DNA of 64,000 bases from CAZAPG01 sp964486935 (GCA_964486935.1 CAZAPG010000004.1:172768-236767), one strand, 5' to 3'; shown: positions 38,591 through 47,927, counted from the stretch's first letter. Notes: a model not told the origin generated them from the letters alone. A program made the numbers and translations.

Positions 38591-41569
38591 TCAAACTATG
38601 GGCAAGGTGAATGAAAAAGTGCTGCCCTGGCCGGCAACGCTATCGGCCCAAATGTGCCCGCCGTGCCCTTCGACAATTTTTTTGGCAATATGCAGCCCCA
38701 AACCGCTGCCCATAGCCGACCGCTCGCTTTTGTTGCCGGCCTGATAGTAGCGCGAAAAAATGCTGTCTAAATCTTCGGCGGGGATGCCAATGCCGCTATC
38801 TGCCACCTGCACCAAAATTTCGGCCTCGGTGGTTGAGGCGGTAATCAACACTTCATGATTCTCGTGAGAAAATTTAATGGCGTTGCCAATCAGGTTGGTG
38901 AGCACCTGCTCTAGCCGCTGTTTGTCTCCGGTAATTTGGGGAAGCTGCTCCGGCAAGCGAGATACCAGCCTCACCTTTTGCTGGTGGGCAAAGCCCTGTA
39001 ACTTCAAAATTGTTTGCTTGATGACATCTAACAGCGAAACGGGCATTGTTTCGAGCACCAGTTTGCCCTCATCAAATTTAGAAATGTCAAGCAAATTGTT
39101 GACCATTTCGCTGAGTTGGCCGGCCTGGCGGCGAATGGTATCTAAAAATTCGCGCTGGGTGCCGGGGTCTAAATTGTCTTCTTCCAGCATCAGTTGGGCA
39201 AAGCCCTGAATGGAAAAGAGGGGGGTGCGTAGCTCGTGAGAAATGGTGGAGAAAAAGTCGTCTTTAAGCTGCTCCAGTTCTCGCTCTTTGGTAACATCGT
39301 GTATCAGCCTAACCTCGCCCACCGGCTCTTTTTGCTCGTCAACCACGGTGGTAGTAAATACCTGCAAGGCCCTGGAGCGGGGCGATTCAATCATCACCTC
39401 GGCGGCCAGCACGCCGGTGCGGGCGCGGTGGGTGGTGGCCGAGGTAACGCTGGCCAGATTTGGCGGCAAATTGGGCGAGTTGACATCCTGCCCCACAATC
39501 TGGCTGCGAGTCAGCCCGAGCATGTGGGCCAGCGTAAAGTTACAGGTTTTAATAATACCCTGGCTATCAATCAAGAGCAGCCCGTCGGCCATATGCTGAA
39601 CGATGGCCTGCATCTGTTGTTGCTCGGCCGAAATTTTGGTAAACAACCGGGCGTTTTCAATGGTTACGCCGGCCTGCGCGGCGGCAATGGTTAGCAGCCG
39701 CTCTTGGGTGGGGCCAAAGGCATGGGGCTGGCTGTGGTCTACGTTGATGGTGCCAATTACTTTGCCCTTGGCAATTAAGGGGACGACCAGCAGCGAGCGA
39801 ACTTCATCATCAAAAAAGATAAATTCGGGGTCGCTGTGGGTATCGGGCAGATAAATGGATTGGCTTTCGGCGGCGGCGCGGCCGGCAATGCCTTCGCCCA
39901 GCCGCAGTTTGGCCATCTCTCTCCAGCGAGGTTTGAGGCCGTCGGCGGCTTTAATTTCTAACTGTTCGCCGCTTTCATCCAGCAAAAAAATGCAGCAGGC
40001 TCGACAGCCCATGACCTGCCGCAGCGAGGTGACAATAGTATTGAGCATGTCTTGCAGGTTAAGGCTGCTGGAAAGCTGCTGGGCCAGGGTGTAAAGCATG
40101 CTTACTTCGCTAAGGCGTTTAACGGTTTCATCAAACAGGTTGGCCCGCTCCAGAGCCAGCATGGTTTGGGTGGCTAAAATTCGGCATATTTGAATATCTT
40201 CGGGCGAGAAGGTGCGGTTGATGTTTGTATCGTAAATTTCTACCAGACCGGCCACCCGGTTTTCGGTTTCAAGGGGGAGGGCCAGGGCCAGATTCCATTG
40301 AATTTTAGGGTTTGAGCCGCCGGCAGATTGTTGCCACAGCTTGCCGGCGCCCCCCTTTTTAGGATTGGCCCGGTTAATAATAGGGCGTTTGGCTTTTAGC
40401 AATTGCTGCGTTAGCGGGTCTTCGGTAAGCTGAATGGGGGTGTTGAGTTGACGCCAGCCGTGGGCGGGAGTGCGGGGGCGGTTGCTAACGTACTCGGCCA
40501 GCGCGGTCACTGTGCCGGCATTTTGGTCTATCTGGCAAATTACGCAGGCGCCAGCGTCGATGGCTTCGGCAATTTTTTGGGTCATCAGCTTGAGCACGTG
40601 GCCGGCGTCCAGGTCGGTGCCAAGGGTGAGAATACTTTCATAGATAAGGGCCTGCTCGCGGGTGTAACGCTGCTGGGTTTGCTGCAAGCGGGTATTCTCA
40701 AGCGTCAGGGCGATGTGGCGAGCCAGCGTTTGTAGAATTTTTTGGTCGGCTTCGAAAAAGGCGTTGGCCCGGTCGCTTTCAACATCCAGCACGCCAATTG
40801 GGTTGGGGCCGGCCAGCAAGGCTACCGCCAACTGCGATTTAATGTTGGGTAGCGAGTGGTATGCAAAAAAATCCGGGTTTTCGGATACGTCGTTTATCAG
40901 TTGGCTTTGGCCGGTAGCCGCCACCCGCCCCACAATTCCCTGCTCGATGTTCAGTTTAATAAAATCTTCGGGCTGCGGTAATTGCCCTTTCCAGGCGGCG
41001 GCTTTCAGGGTTAAAATTTGCTGGTTGCGGTTTAATAAAAACAGGTTGACATATTCGTAATCAAACTGTTGTTGAATTAGAGCGACGCTTTGGTTGAGCA
41101 GCTCATCGGGGTCGGTCAGATGATTGAGCTTTTGGGCCAGGCTGGCCAGAGATTGCAGGTAATTGTTAGAAGCAGCGGTTGCAGAAGCGGCCTTTTGGTT
41201 GGCCGGGGTCAGCAGTTGGCCGGTCGTTTTGAGAATGCGGTTTTGAATGGCTGCCAGGCTTTGCCAGTCGTCGGCGCTCAACCTGTCGGCCTGCGCGCGC
41301 GCGGCCTCAAAAGTTAGATTCAACGAGTCGATTACAAGCGTCCAATTTAACGGCTCTGAATATCGAGATAAATAAGTGGCGAGTTGCTGGGGAGCCGTAG
41401 CCGCAATATGTAGCAGGGTGAGCCAGTTGGTTAGTTTGGGGTACGCTGGCAGGCTAAAGGGATGATTAGCCCACATAGATTTTAAAGTGGGGATTATAAC
41501 AGGCACCCAAACTTCAGAATATGCCTCGGACGCCTCGGTTTTGTCCGGTTTGAGTTTTTCTGTAGGCAT
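38591..41569 (-). CDS. Soluble sensor histidine kinase with three GAF domains and a PAS domain
   Basis: A 992-residue kinase without membrane helices. The N-terminal 130 residues are unassigned. Three GAF-type domains follow (about 165-305, 320-475 and 490-640), then a PAS domain (about 650-765) and the kinase core. The phosphoacceptor is His778 in FFSTISHELRTP. The ATP domain shows NLIGNAIKF, DSGIGIP and GSGLGLHIAKKIV. No receiver domain is fused and no response regulator is adjacent; an OmpR-type regulator lies 14 kb away. Multi-GAF kinases are common in Chloroflexota and may sense redox, light or small ligands; the signal here is unknown. Confidence 0.92.
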   Translation of the reverse strand: MPTEKLKPDKTEASEAYSEVWVPVIIPTLKSMWANHPFSLPAYPKLTNWLTLLHIAATAPQQLATYLSRYSEPLNWTLVIDSLNLTFEAARAQADRLSADDWQSLAAIQNRILKTTGQLLTPANQKAASATAASNNYLQSLASLAQKLNHLTDPDELLNQSVALIQQQFDYEYVNLFLLNRNQQILTLKAAAWKGQLPQPEDFIKLNIEQGIVGRVAATGQSQLINDVSENPDFFAYHSLPNIKSQLAVALLAGPNPIGVLDVESDRANAFFEADQKILQTLARHIALTLENTRLQQTQQRYTREQALIYESILTLGTDLDAGHVLKLMTQKIAEAIDAGACVICQIDQNAGTVTALAEYVSNRPRTPAHGWRQLNTPIQLTEDPLTQQLLKAKRPIINRANPKKGGAGKLWQQSAGGSNPKIQWNLALALPLETENRVAGLVEIYDTNINRTFSPEDIQICRILATQTMLALERANLFDETVKRLSEVSMLYTLAQQLSSSLNLQDMLNTIVTSLRQVMGCRACCIFLLDESGEQLEIKAADGLKPRWREMAKLRLGEGIAGRAAAESQSIYLPDTHSDPEFIFFDDEVRSLLVVPLIAKGKVIGTINVDHSQPHAFGPTQERLLTIAAAQAGVTIENARLFTKISAEQQQMQAIVQHMADGLLLIDSQGIIKTCNFTLAHMLGLTRSQIVGQDVNSPNLPPNLASVTSATTHRARTGVLAAEVMIESPRSRALQVFTTTVVDEQKEPVGEVRLIHDVTKERELEQLKDDFFSTISHELRTPLFSIQGFAQLMLEEDNLDPGTQREFLDTIRRQAGQLSEMVNNLLDISKFDEGKLVLETMPVSLLDVIKQTILKLQGFAHQQKVRLVSRLPEQLPQITGDKQRLEQVLTNLIGNAIKFSHENHEVLITASTTEAEILVQVADSGIGIPAEDLDSIFSRYYQAGNKSERSAMGSGLGLHIAKKIVEGHGGHIWADSVAGQGSTFSFTLPIV

Positions 41570-41677
41570 AGGGTTATTGCGGAGTTTTTGTGTGAATCAT
41601 TTGGACAAAATTGTACCACATAGAATTTGATTAGACAATAAACATAATAATCCTGGCAATCATTTGTTAGCTACTCC

Positions 41678-41710
41678 AGACCTCAAAGGTTTCAAAAACC
41701 TTTGAGGTCT
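41678..41710. repeat. Perfect 15-bp palindromic hairpin
   Basis: AGACCTCAAAGGTTT and its exact reverse complement are separated by three bases. It sits between the divergent histidine kinase and lipoprotein genes, so it is not an obvious terminator for either; there is no T-run. It looks like a dispersed palindromic (REP-like) unit. Confidence 0.6.
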
Positions 41711-41790
41711 TCATTGGGCCAGAAACAACGTGTTTCTTAGAAGCCGGGGTTTTCATTTAACCAATGCTTTGGACGAACCCCCCTGATGTG

Positions 41791-41799
41791 TGCTATAAT
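41791..41799 (+). promoter_or_regulatory. Extended -10 promoter of the lipoprotein/lipid operon
   Basis: TGCTATAAT is a perfect extended -10. A weak TTGGAC (41769-41774) lies 19 bp upstream. It precedes the GTG start of the lipoprotein by 36 bp and rules out the longer frame opening at 41764. Confidence 0.6.
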
Positions 41800-41835
41800 G
41801 AGTCGCCAAATTTAAGTGAGGAAATAAATTTTGTT

Positions 41836-42498
41836 GTGAAACGTTCCTGGATATTGCTACATCTTGTTTTAATTGCGTTGCTATTTCCAACCTTTGCCTG
41901 CGGCTCAATTGCCGGCCGGGTAACGCCAACGCCCACCAAAACACCCAGACCTTTTAGAACCGTGGTCAATTTGCCAACCGTAACGCCAACGCCAACGCCC
42001 ACCGATACGCCCATTCCTACCGATACGCCAACACCCACCCCCATCCCCACCGATACACCGACGCCCATTCCCACCGACACGCCCACCAATACGCCGCCAC
42101 CGCCGCCGCCACCGCCGCCGCCAACCGACACGCCGCTTCCACCGCCAGCAGATACCCCCACCCCGTTACCACCGGCAGCGCCGCCCCCACCGCCCAGTTC
42201 AAAGCCGGATGTAATTGTAGAACTGCCCGATGGCAATACCTTTAGCTCCGGCGATGAGGTTAAAATTATCTTTATTGTCAGAGACCCGGACGGCGTAAAA
42301 GAGTTTACCTGGGGCGTTTTTACCCAAAACCAAACGCCGCTAATAGGGGGCGAAAGAAACTGCAACAATGCCACTGAATGTCGAGAAGAAGTGGAAGCGG
42401 TGGCTCCGCCGGTTTCCGGCACTTATCTGGTTGGAGCGGATGCCGTTGACGCGCATGGCAATACCGCTCGCGGCGTTGGAGAAATATACGTTCCTTAA
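41836..42498 (+). CDS. Lipoprotein with long Thr-Pro linker
   Basis: About 220 residues from a GTG at 41836. The signal sequence ends in a lipobox (FPTFAC), giving a lipid-modified Cys near residue 21. Residues about 30-125 are a low-complexity Thr/Pro linker (TPTPTDTPIPTDTPTPTP, then a poly-Pro run). The C-terminal 85 residues are a small beta-sandwich-like domain (PDVIVELPDGNTFSSGDEVKIIFIVRDPDGV...) reminiscent of Ig/cadherin-like folds. Such linkers are typical of Chloroflexota surface lipoproteins. It precedes the lipid-synthesis genes by only 15 bp and may share their transcript. Function unknown. Confidence 0.8.
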   Translation: MKRSWILLHLVLIALLFPTFACGSIAGRVTPTPTKTPRPFRTVVNLPTVTPTPTPTDTPIPTDTPTPTPIPTDTPTPIPTDTPTNTPPPPPPPPPPTDTPLPPPADTPTPLPPAAPPPPPSSKPDVIVELPDGNTFSSGDEVKIIFIVRDPDGVKEFTWGVFTQNQTPLIGGERNCNNATECREEVEAVAPPVSGTYLVGADAVDAHGNTARGVGEIYVP

Positions 42499-42513
42499 TA
42501 ATTGGTTTTGCCA

Positions 42514-43407
42514 GTGAACACCAGCTACCTTCTCTATCGGTTGGGTGGGGCAATTGTGCCAAAAATTCCACCCAAAATAGGCTACGCCTTCTGCCGCTTG
42601 CTGGGCGCCATAGCCTACCGATTTGACTCTCAAATCAGGGCCAATGTTCGCCTGAATTTGCGCCGCATCATGGGGCCGCAAACGCCCCAAACCGAAATCA
42701 ACCGGCGCGCCCGGCTGGCCTTTAACTATATTCTCTACAACTATTTTGACCTGTTTCGGTTGCCCAGGCTTGATGACCACAACGTTCATCAACTGGTTAC
42801 CGTGCGGGGATGGGAAAATATAGAGGCCGCCCTGAGCCAGGGCAAAGGCATTGTTATGACCTCGGCCCATTTAGGCAATATAGAGATAGTTATTTACGCC
42901 ATGCTGTTGCGCGGGCTAAATATCACCATTCCCGTTGAGCGGGTCTCGCCGCCGGAATTGTTTGACTATATTACCGCTCTGCGTTCAAGCAAAGGGTTAA
43001 AGCTCATCCCAATCGACGGGCCGCTGCTGGATTTAATCCGAACCCTTAAAAAGGGCGGCGTGGCCGGCCTGGCCGGCGATAGAGATATTACCAACAGCGG
43101 CCAGGTGGTTAATTTTTTTGGACACCCGGCCCGCCTGCCCGATGGTCACGTGCGGCTGGCCTTGAGAACCGGCGCGCCGCTGGTAGTTGGTTTTAGCCGG
43201 CGCAACCCGGACCATACCTACCAGGCCTATTTCTTGCCGCCCTACCATCCACCCCAAACCGGCAGCGAAGAGGAGCGTGTGGCCGCAGGCGTAAAATTTG
43301 TTATTACTGAAATGGAAAAAGCTATTCGCCACACGCCAGAGCAGTGGACCGTGACTGTATCAATTTGGGCCGACCTTCAGCCGGCAGCCGATGCGCCATC
43401 AAAGTAG
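42514..43407 (+). CDS. LpxL/HtrB-family acyltransferase, PatA-like
   Basis: About 297 residues of lysophospholipid/lipid A acyltransferase family. The catalytic HX4E motif is seen in TSAHLGNIE. A membrane-associated N-terminus is suggested by SYLLYRLGGAIVPKIPPKIGYAF. The start could be this GTG or TTG codons at 42502 and 42508; none has a clear ribosome site. The next genes encode a PimA-like mannosyltransferase and a CDP-alcohol phosphotransferase. In mycobacteria PatA, which acylates phosphatidylinositol mannosides, is encoded between exactly these two partners. I therefore infer acylation of a glycosylated phospholipid rather than lipid A. Confidence 0.8.
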   Translation: MNTSYLLYRLGGAIVPKIPPKIGYAFCRLLGAIAYRFDSQIRANVRLNLRRIMGPQTPQTEINRRARLAFNYILYNYFDLFRLPRLDDHNVHQLVTVRGWENIEAALSQGKGIVMTSAHLGNIEIVIYAMLLRGLNITIPVERVSPPELFDYITALRSSKGLKLIPIDGPLLDLIRTLKKGGVAGLAGDRDITNSGQVVNFFGHPARLPDGHVRLALRTGAPLVVGFSRRNPDHTYQAYFLPPYHPPQTGSEEERVAAGVKFVITEMEKAIRHTPEQWTVTVSIWADLQPAADAPSK

Positions 43408-43492
43408 GAGGGCAACAACGTTGGAGTCAACCCTAGAAATGAATCCCCTATCGCTGTTTTCAATGGCGAAAGCAGCAGCCTGAAGGCCCAAC

Positions 43493-44731
43493 ATGAAAAT
43501 TGCCTTAGTTTCGCCGTATGATTTCACCTATCCCGGGGGCGTCACCGAACATACCGTCGCCCTGGCCCAGGGCCTGCAACAACGCGGCTTCGGGGTACAT
43601 GTTCTGGCCGCCTGTTCCGGTTATCATCCGGCGCCATTTGCCAACACGCGGGCCGTTACCCGCCAGGTAACCACCGTACCTATTCGGGGCGCAACGGCGC
43701 GGGTGGGCCTATCACCGTTAAGTTACCTTAGAATAAAAAAAATATTGCAGCAAGAAGCCTTTGATATTGTGCATCTTCAAGAGCCGCTAACCCCCGGCAT
43801 TACCTGGTGGACGCTGTTGCAGGCCCGCGCCTTGCCCCAGGCCGTAACCATTGGCACGTTTCACGCCTATCATGAACAACCCAATTGGCTATACAAACAC
43901 GGACGCCCCATTTTTGCCAAAATTTTTGCCCGTCTCAACGGATTAATTGCTGTTTCGCCGGCGGCATGTCAATTTGCCTATCAAATGTTTCCCGGTAATT
44001 ATTATATTATTCCCAACGGCATCGACTTGTGCCGCTTTGGCAGAAAAACCGTTCAGGCCGATGCCAAATCGCCCCAGGCCAAAACTACCATTCTGTTTGT
44101 GGGGCGGCTGGATAAACGCAAGGGCTTTCACACCCTGCTAGAGGCATTTATTAAACTCAAACCGCATTATCCTCAACTCTGGCTACAGGTGGTTGGCCCG
44201 TTTGAGGCCGGCGCCTGCCGGCCTTACCGGGAAATGGCCCAGGCAAGGGGCGTAACCAATATTGAATTTGTGGGTTATGTTTCCCCGGAACAACTGCCCG
44301 GCTTTTATCATAATGCCGATATCTTTTGCGCGCCCTCAATTGGGTTTGAAAGCTTTGGAATTGTGCTGCTCGAAGCGATGGCAGCCGGATTACCGATTGT
44401 AGCTTCTGATATTGCCGGTTATCGTTCCTTAATTGTTCATGGGCAAGAAGGGTTACTGACCCCGCCGGGCCAGGCCGACCCTTTGACCGGGGCTTTACGG
44501 CAGTTGCTAAACCGGCCGCAACTTCGCCAAACAATGGGCCACCAGGGTCAACTGAAAGCCGGTTTATATAGTTGGGAGCGTGTGGTTGATGAAACCCTGC
44601 TGGTCTACACCGAGGTCATTCAACGCCACCTGAAGTCGCGTTATTATCATAGTGAAACAAAAAACAAGGCAACCGGTTCGATGCAACGGAGGCAGCCATA
44701 TCATGTTAAGCGAAGCAGTACGCAAATATAG
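43493..44731 (+). CDS. GT4 glycosyltransferase, PimA-like
   Basis: A 412-residue GT-B enzyme. The N-terminal MKIALVSPYDFTYPGGVTEHTVALAQGL matches the PimA pattern (SPY...PGGV..H). The GT4 donor site motif is seen as SFGIVLLEAMAAGLPIVASD in the C-terminal half, and IPNGIDL marks the interdomain region. PimA adds mannose from GDP-mannose to phosphatidylinositol on the inner face of the membrane. The gene lies between a PatA-like acyltransferase and a PgsA-like phosphotransferase, and its 3' end overlaps the latter by 29 bp. The lipid acceptor is inferred from that context; another diacylglycerol-type acceptor is possible. Confidence 0.85.
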   Translation: MKIALVSPYDFTYPGGVTEHTVALAQGLQQRGFGVHVLAACSGYHPAPFANTRAVTRQVTTVPIRGATARVGLSPLSYLRIKKILQQEAFDIVHLQEPLTPGITWWTLLQARALPQAVTIGTFHAYHEQPNWLYKHGRPIFAKIFARLNGLIAVSPAACQFAYQMFPGNYYIIPNGIDLCRFGRKTVQADAKSPQAKTTILFVGRLDKRKGFHTLLEAFIKLKPHYPQLWLQVVGPFEAGACRPYREMAQARGVTNIEFVGYVSPEQLPGFYHNADIFCAPSIGFESFGIVLLEAMAAGLPIVASDIAGYRSLIVHGQEGLLTPPGQADPLTGALRQLLNRPQLRQTMGHQGQLKAGLYSWERVVDETLLVYTEVIQRHLKSRYYHSETKNKATGSMQRRQPYHVKRSSTQI

Positions 44732-45293
44732 CCGCATATTTTTAGAACCACTGGCTCGCTTCATTAGCGCAACAGGGGTGTCGCCCAATATTATTACCGT
44801 AACCGGCTTTGTATTGATGGTTGGCGTGGCTTTTGTGCTGGCCCGAGGACACCTGTTTTGGGGCGGCATTTTGATAACCGCCGTGGCCCTGTTTGATGCC
44901 ATCGACGGCACCCTGGCCCGGATGATGGGCCGCACCTCTCGCTTTGGCGCTTTTTTAGACTCCACGCTGGACCGTTTTTCTGAGGCGGTTATTTTTTTGG
45001 GGCTGTTTATTTATTTTATTGGGCAAAATGGACAGCTAGAGCTAATTCTCATCTACGCCACGGTGGTCGGTTCCCTGATGGTCAGTTATGCCCGCGCCCG
45101 CGCCGAAGGCATTGGCGTACCCTTAAAAGATGGTCTCTTTACCCGCTTTGAGCGCGTTTTTCTGCTGGTAGTTGGCTTGCTTTTTAACCAGCTTACCATT
45201 GTTTTGTGGGTGCTGGCCGTTTTTACCAACGCTACCGCGGTTCAGCGAATGTACCTGGTGTGGCGCATCACCGGCGGCGAAGAGGGCGGTTAA
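44703..45293 (+). CDS. CDP-alcohol phosphatidyltransferase, phosphatidylinositol-phosphate synthase-like
   Basis: About 196 residues, six membrane helices. The CDP-alcohol phosphotransferase signature DGxxAR-x8-G-x3-D-x3-D is complete (DGTLARMMGRTSRFGAFLDSTLD). Start at the ATG at 44703 with GGAGG upstream; an earlier in-frame ATG at 44652 lies inside the glycosyltransferase gene. Family members join CDP-diacylglycerol to an alcohol phosphate. The partner genes, PatA-like and PimA-like, point to the mycobacterial PgsA1 function (inositol-phosphate as acceptor). Glycerol-phosphate (PgsA) cannot be excluded from sequence alone. Confidence 0.85.
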   Translation: MLSEAVRKYSRIFLEPLARFISATGVSPNIITVTGFVLMVGVAFVLARGHLFWGGILITAVALFDAIDGTLARMMGRTSRFGAFLDSTLDRFSEAVIFLGLFIYFIGQNGQLELILIYATVVGSLMVSYARARAEGIGVPLKDGLFTRFERVFLLVVGLLFNQLTIVLWVLAVFTNATAVQRMYLVWRITGGEEGG

Positions 45294-45314
45294 TATTACC
45301 ATTGCCAATTCATA

Positions 45315-46682
45315 ATGAACAATGAACTTCAGGTTTCGGGCCAGCCATCTCAAACCGCCCCAATTGATTGGGATGCCGCCGCCGCTACTGCGGCCAGCCT
45401 GCTCAGTCGCTACCTTCAGTTTGATACTTCCAACCCCCCCGGCAACGAAGCCCCCGCCATAGAGTTTTTAGCCGACACCCTGCGTCGCCATAATCTTGAC
45501 CCCCAAATCATCCACGCTGCCCCCAATCGGGCCAATTTGATTGTGCGCCTGCAAAAGCGCCGGCGCTCTACCCAAAGGCCCTGCCTGCTTTACGCCCACG
45601 CCGATGTGGTTCCGGCAGATGCCGCCGATTGGTCTGTGCCGCCCTTTGGCGGGCGTATTCAAGATGGGTATGTGTGGGGCCGGGGCGCGTTAGATAATAA
45701 GGGCCTGGGTATAATTTTTTTGCAGGCGCTCATTTTGCTCAAACAACATGCGCCGGCCCTCAACCGGGATATTATTTTACTGATTGCCGCCGACGAAGAA
45801 GCATCGGGCCGGCACGGCGCGGCCTGGCTGCTGCAACATCACCCCCGCTTGATTGAGGCCGAATACGTGTGGGATGAAGGCGGCGTGGGGCGCCGGCAGG
45901 CGGGCCGCAACGTTTACCACATTGCTGTGGCCGAAAAAATTGCTCTGACCATCAAACTGGCCGCCCACGGCGCGCCCGGCCACGCCTCGATGCCCCAGCG
46001 CAACACCGCCCACGACAGGCTGGTGCGGGCCTTGTATCGCCTTAAACAATGGCAAATGCCGGCGCGTTTAACCCAAACAACGTTCGACATGCTGCAAGCC
46101 CTGGCCCCGTATCAGCCCTTCCCCCGTTCGTTTTTGTTTGCCAACGCCAACAGACCTCTGTTGTGGCCGCTGCTGCGCCCCCGCTTGCAAAATGACCGCC
46201 TCTTTGCGCCGCTTATCAGCAACACCCTCAACCTGACCGTGCTCAGGGGCGGGCAGGCCAGCAACGTCATTTCGGCGCGGGCCGAGGCGCTGCTGGATGC
46301 CCGCCTGTTGCCCGATGAAGACCCCCAGGCTTTTCTGTCTGCCCTGCGCTCCATCATTGGCGATGCCAGCGTTGCCGTGCATGTCGACACGCTGCCGGCG
46401 CGTCAGCAACCAACCCCCACCGACGCCCCCTTTTACCGGGCTTTGGCCCGCACCCTGCACTCAATTGACCCGACCGGCCAGGTATTGCCCTACCTCACCC
46501 CCGGCGCAACCGACTCTCGTTTTTTTAGGGCAGCCGGCATGAAAGCCTACGGCTTTATGCCCCTGCTGCTAAACGATAACGAGTTAGGCCGCATTCACGG
46601 CATCGACGAGCGAGTATCAGTGGACAATTTGGGCTGGGGGATACGGCTGGTATTTGAAACGTTGAAAAACTTCTGCGCCTGA
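45315..46682 (+). CDS. M20-family metallopeptidase/deacylase
   Basis: A 455-residue zinc hydrolase of the M20/ArgE/DapE/carboxypeptidase group. The first zinc His and bridging Asp lie in LLYAHADVVPADA and RGALDNKG; the catalytic Glu pair is in ADEEASGRHG. The dimerisation domain starts near IKLAAHGAPGHASMPQ, and a late His is in GRIHGIDERVS. The size and the WSVPPFGGRIQDGYVWGRG segment match the peptidase M20A/carboxypeptidase S-like group common in Chloroflexota. Cleaves small peptides or N-acyl amino acids; substrate not clear. It follows the lipid genes by 21 bp but is probably unrelated in function. Confidence 0.9.
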   Translation: MNNELQVSGQPSQTAPIDWDAAAATAASLLSRYLQFDTSNPPGNEAPAIEFLADTLRRHNLDPQIIHAAPNRANLIVRLQKRRRSTQRPCLLYAHADVVPADAADWSVPPFGGRIQDGYVWGRGALDNKGLGIIFLQALILLKQHAPALNRDIILLIAADEEASGRHGAAWLLQHHPRLIEAEYVWDEGGVGRRQAGRNVYHIAVAEKIALTIKLAAHGAPGHASMPQRNTAHDRLVRALYRLKQWQMPARLTQTTFDMLQALAPYQPFPRSFLFANANRPLLWPLLRPRLQNDRLFAPLISNTLNLTVLRGGQASNVISARAEALLDARLLPDEDPQAFLSALRSIIGDASVAVHVDTLPARQQPTPTDAPFYRALARTLHSIDPTGQVLPYLTPGATDSRFFRAAGMKAYGFMPLLLNDNELGRIHGIDERVSVDNLGWGIRLVFETLKNFCA

Positions 46683-46727
46683 ACATTATTGACACCATTA
46701 ATAATCCCCTTAAAATATCACAATCTA

Positions 46728-46851
46728 AGAGAGCGTTCGAGAACTATCTTGCAAACCGGACGAAAGACCGATGACAATGGACGAATGAGTTATTTTCGTC
46801 CCCCGTCATTCGTCCTTGCTGGCAACCACGTTGAATTACCGAATGCTCTCT
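46728..46851. repeat. MITE-like element, about 124 bp
   Basis: Terminal inverted repeats AGAGAGCGTTCG (46728-46739) and CGAATGCTCTCT (46840-46851) match at 11 of 12 positions. A second nested inverted repeat (GGACGAATGA/TCATTCGTCC) lies inside. Non-coding; fills most of the gap between the peptidase and pentapeptide-repeat genes. Confidence 0.6.
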
Positions 46852-46889
46852 AAAGCTAACCAACCCGTAAATGAGAGTCAGGCAGGCTT

Positions 46890-47927
46890 ATGATTTCATC
46901 AAAAGTAACTATAGAATTATACCCCGCCGAAGGGCGGCAGTGGGCTACGGTAATGCTGGAAGGCGCCGATGACCCTCACCTGATTTTGGCTGAAGCTGTC
47001 AAAGCGCTTGGCATGGAAATATCCCGGCTGTACCGGCAGGGGCCGTCCGAAGCCATCCCGCTGAATTTGGGCCATATCGACGAGTCGCTGCCGGCGCTGC
47101 CCGCGCAGCCGTCTGGCCCAATCTCGGTGGGCAGCCTGTTGGGCATTTCTGGCACGCTGGCCCAGGAACTTGCAGCCGATGAGCCTGCCGAGGAGTTCAA
47201 TCAGGTGCAGGAAAGCCCCAAAGTAAGAGAGCGAGAATACAAACAGGCCAAAGGCTGGAAAGCCGCCGGCGGCCAGGATTCCCTGAGCGACTTTGACCTG
47301 TCGGAGCAGGATTTGAGCGGGGTTGACCTGTCGGGCGCGGATTTGAGCCGTTCAAACCTGGAAGGGGCCAATCTGAAAAACGCCAATCTGGAAGGAGCCA
47401 ACCTGAGCGAAGCCGTGTTGAGCGCGGCCTATCTGGTAGGCGCCAGCTTAAAGAACGCCAATCTTGACCGGGCCGTTTTAATAGAAACCGCCCTGAGCCA
47501 GGCTAACCTTGAAGATGCCAGCCTTGAGTCGGCCAACCTGACCGAGTCAACCCTTAACAGAACCAGTCTGAAAAACGCCAACCTGAGCGGAGCCACCTTC
47601 AATCAGGCCAATTTAATCCGGGCCAATCTCAGCCAGGCCAATTTAACCGAAACCAACCTGGGCGAGGCCAACCTGTCTGAAGCGGATTTAACCCATACCA
47701 CTCTCAGCCGGGCCTTTCTGTACGAGGCTATTTTGCATCGGGCCAATCTGGCTAACGCCAATCTGGAGCATGCCAACCTCAGCCGGGCCGACCTCTCCCA
47801 GGCCGACCTGACCCACACCAACCTTTCTTACGCCGATTTTAGCCTGGCCAATTTAACGGGCGCCAACCTGAACAACGCCACCCTCAACGATACCGATTTT
47901 GAAGGAGCCATCATGCCCAATGGATGA
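46890..47927 (+). CDS. Pentapeptide-repeat protein
   Basis: A 345-residue protein. The first 110 residues form a non-repetitive domain (VTIELYPAEGRQWATVMLEGADDPHLILAEAVKAL...) I do not recognise. From about residue 128 to the end there are about 40 tandem A(D/N)Lxx pentapeptides (SGADLSRSNLEGANLKNANL...), which fold as a right-handed quadrilateral beta-helix. No signal peptide. Some such proteins mimic DNA and protect gyrase from quinolones, but the N-terminal domain differs from Qnr and most family members have no known role. Its stop overlaps the dus start by 8 bp, so the two are co-translated. Confidence 0.88.
   Translation: MISSKVTIELYPAEGRQWATVMLEGADDPHLILAEAVKALGMEISRLYRQGPSEAIPLNLGHIDESLPALPAQPSGPISVGSLLGISGTLAQELAADEPAEEFNQVQESPKVREREYKQAKGWKAAGGQDSLSDFDLSEQDLSGVDLSGADLSRSNLEGANLKNANLEGANLSEAVLSAAYLVGASLKNANLDRAVLIETALSQANLEDASLESANLTESTLNRTSLKNANLSGATFNQANLIRANLSQANLTETNLGEANLSEADLTHTTLSRAFLYEAILHRANLANANLEHANLSRADLSQADLTHTNLSYADFSLANLTGANLNNATLNDTDFEGAIMPNG

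Noticed and set aside
41678..41710. Strong palindrome as a rho-independent terminator
   Set aside because: It lies between two divergent genes and has no T-run on either side.
41764..41835. Longer N-terminus for the lipoprotein from the ATG at 41764
   Set aside because: It lies upstream of a perfect extended -10 and would bury the signal peptide behind 24 hydrophilic residues.
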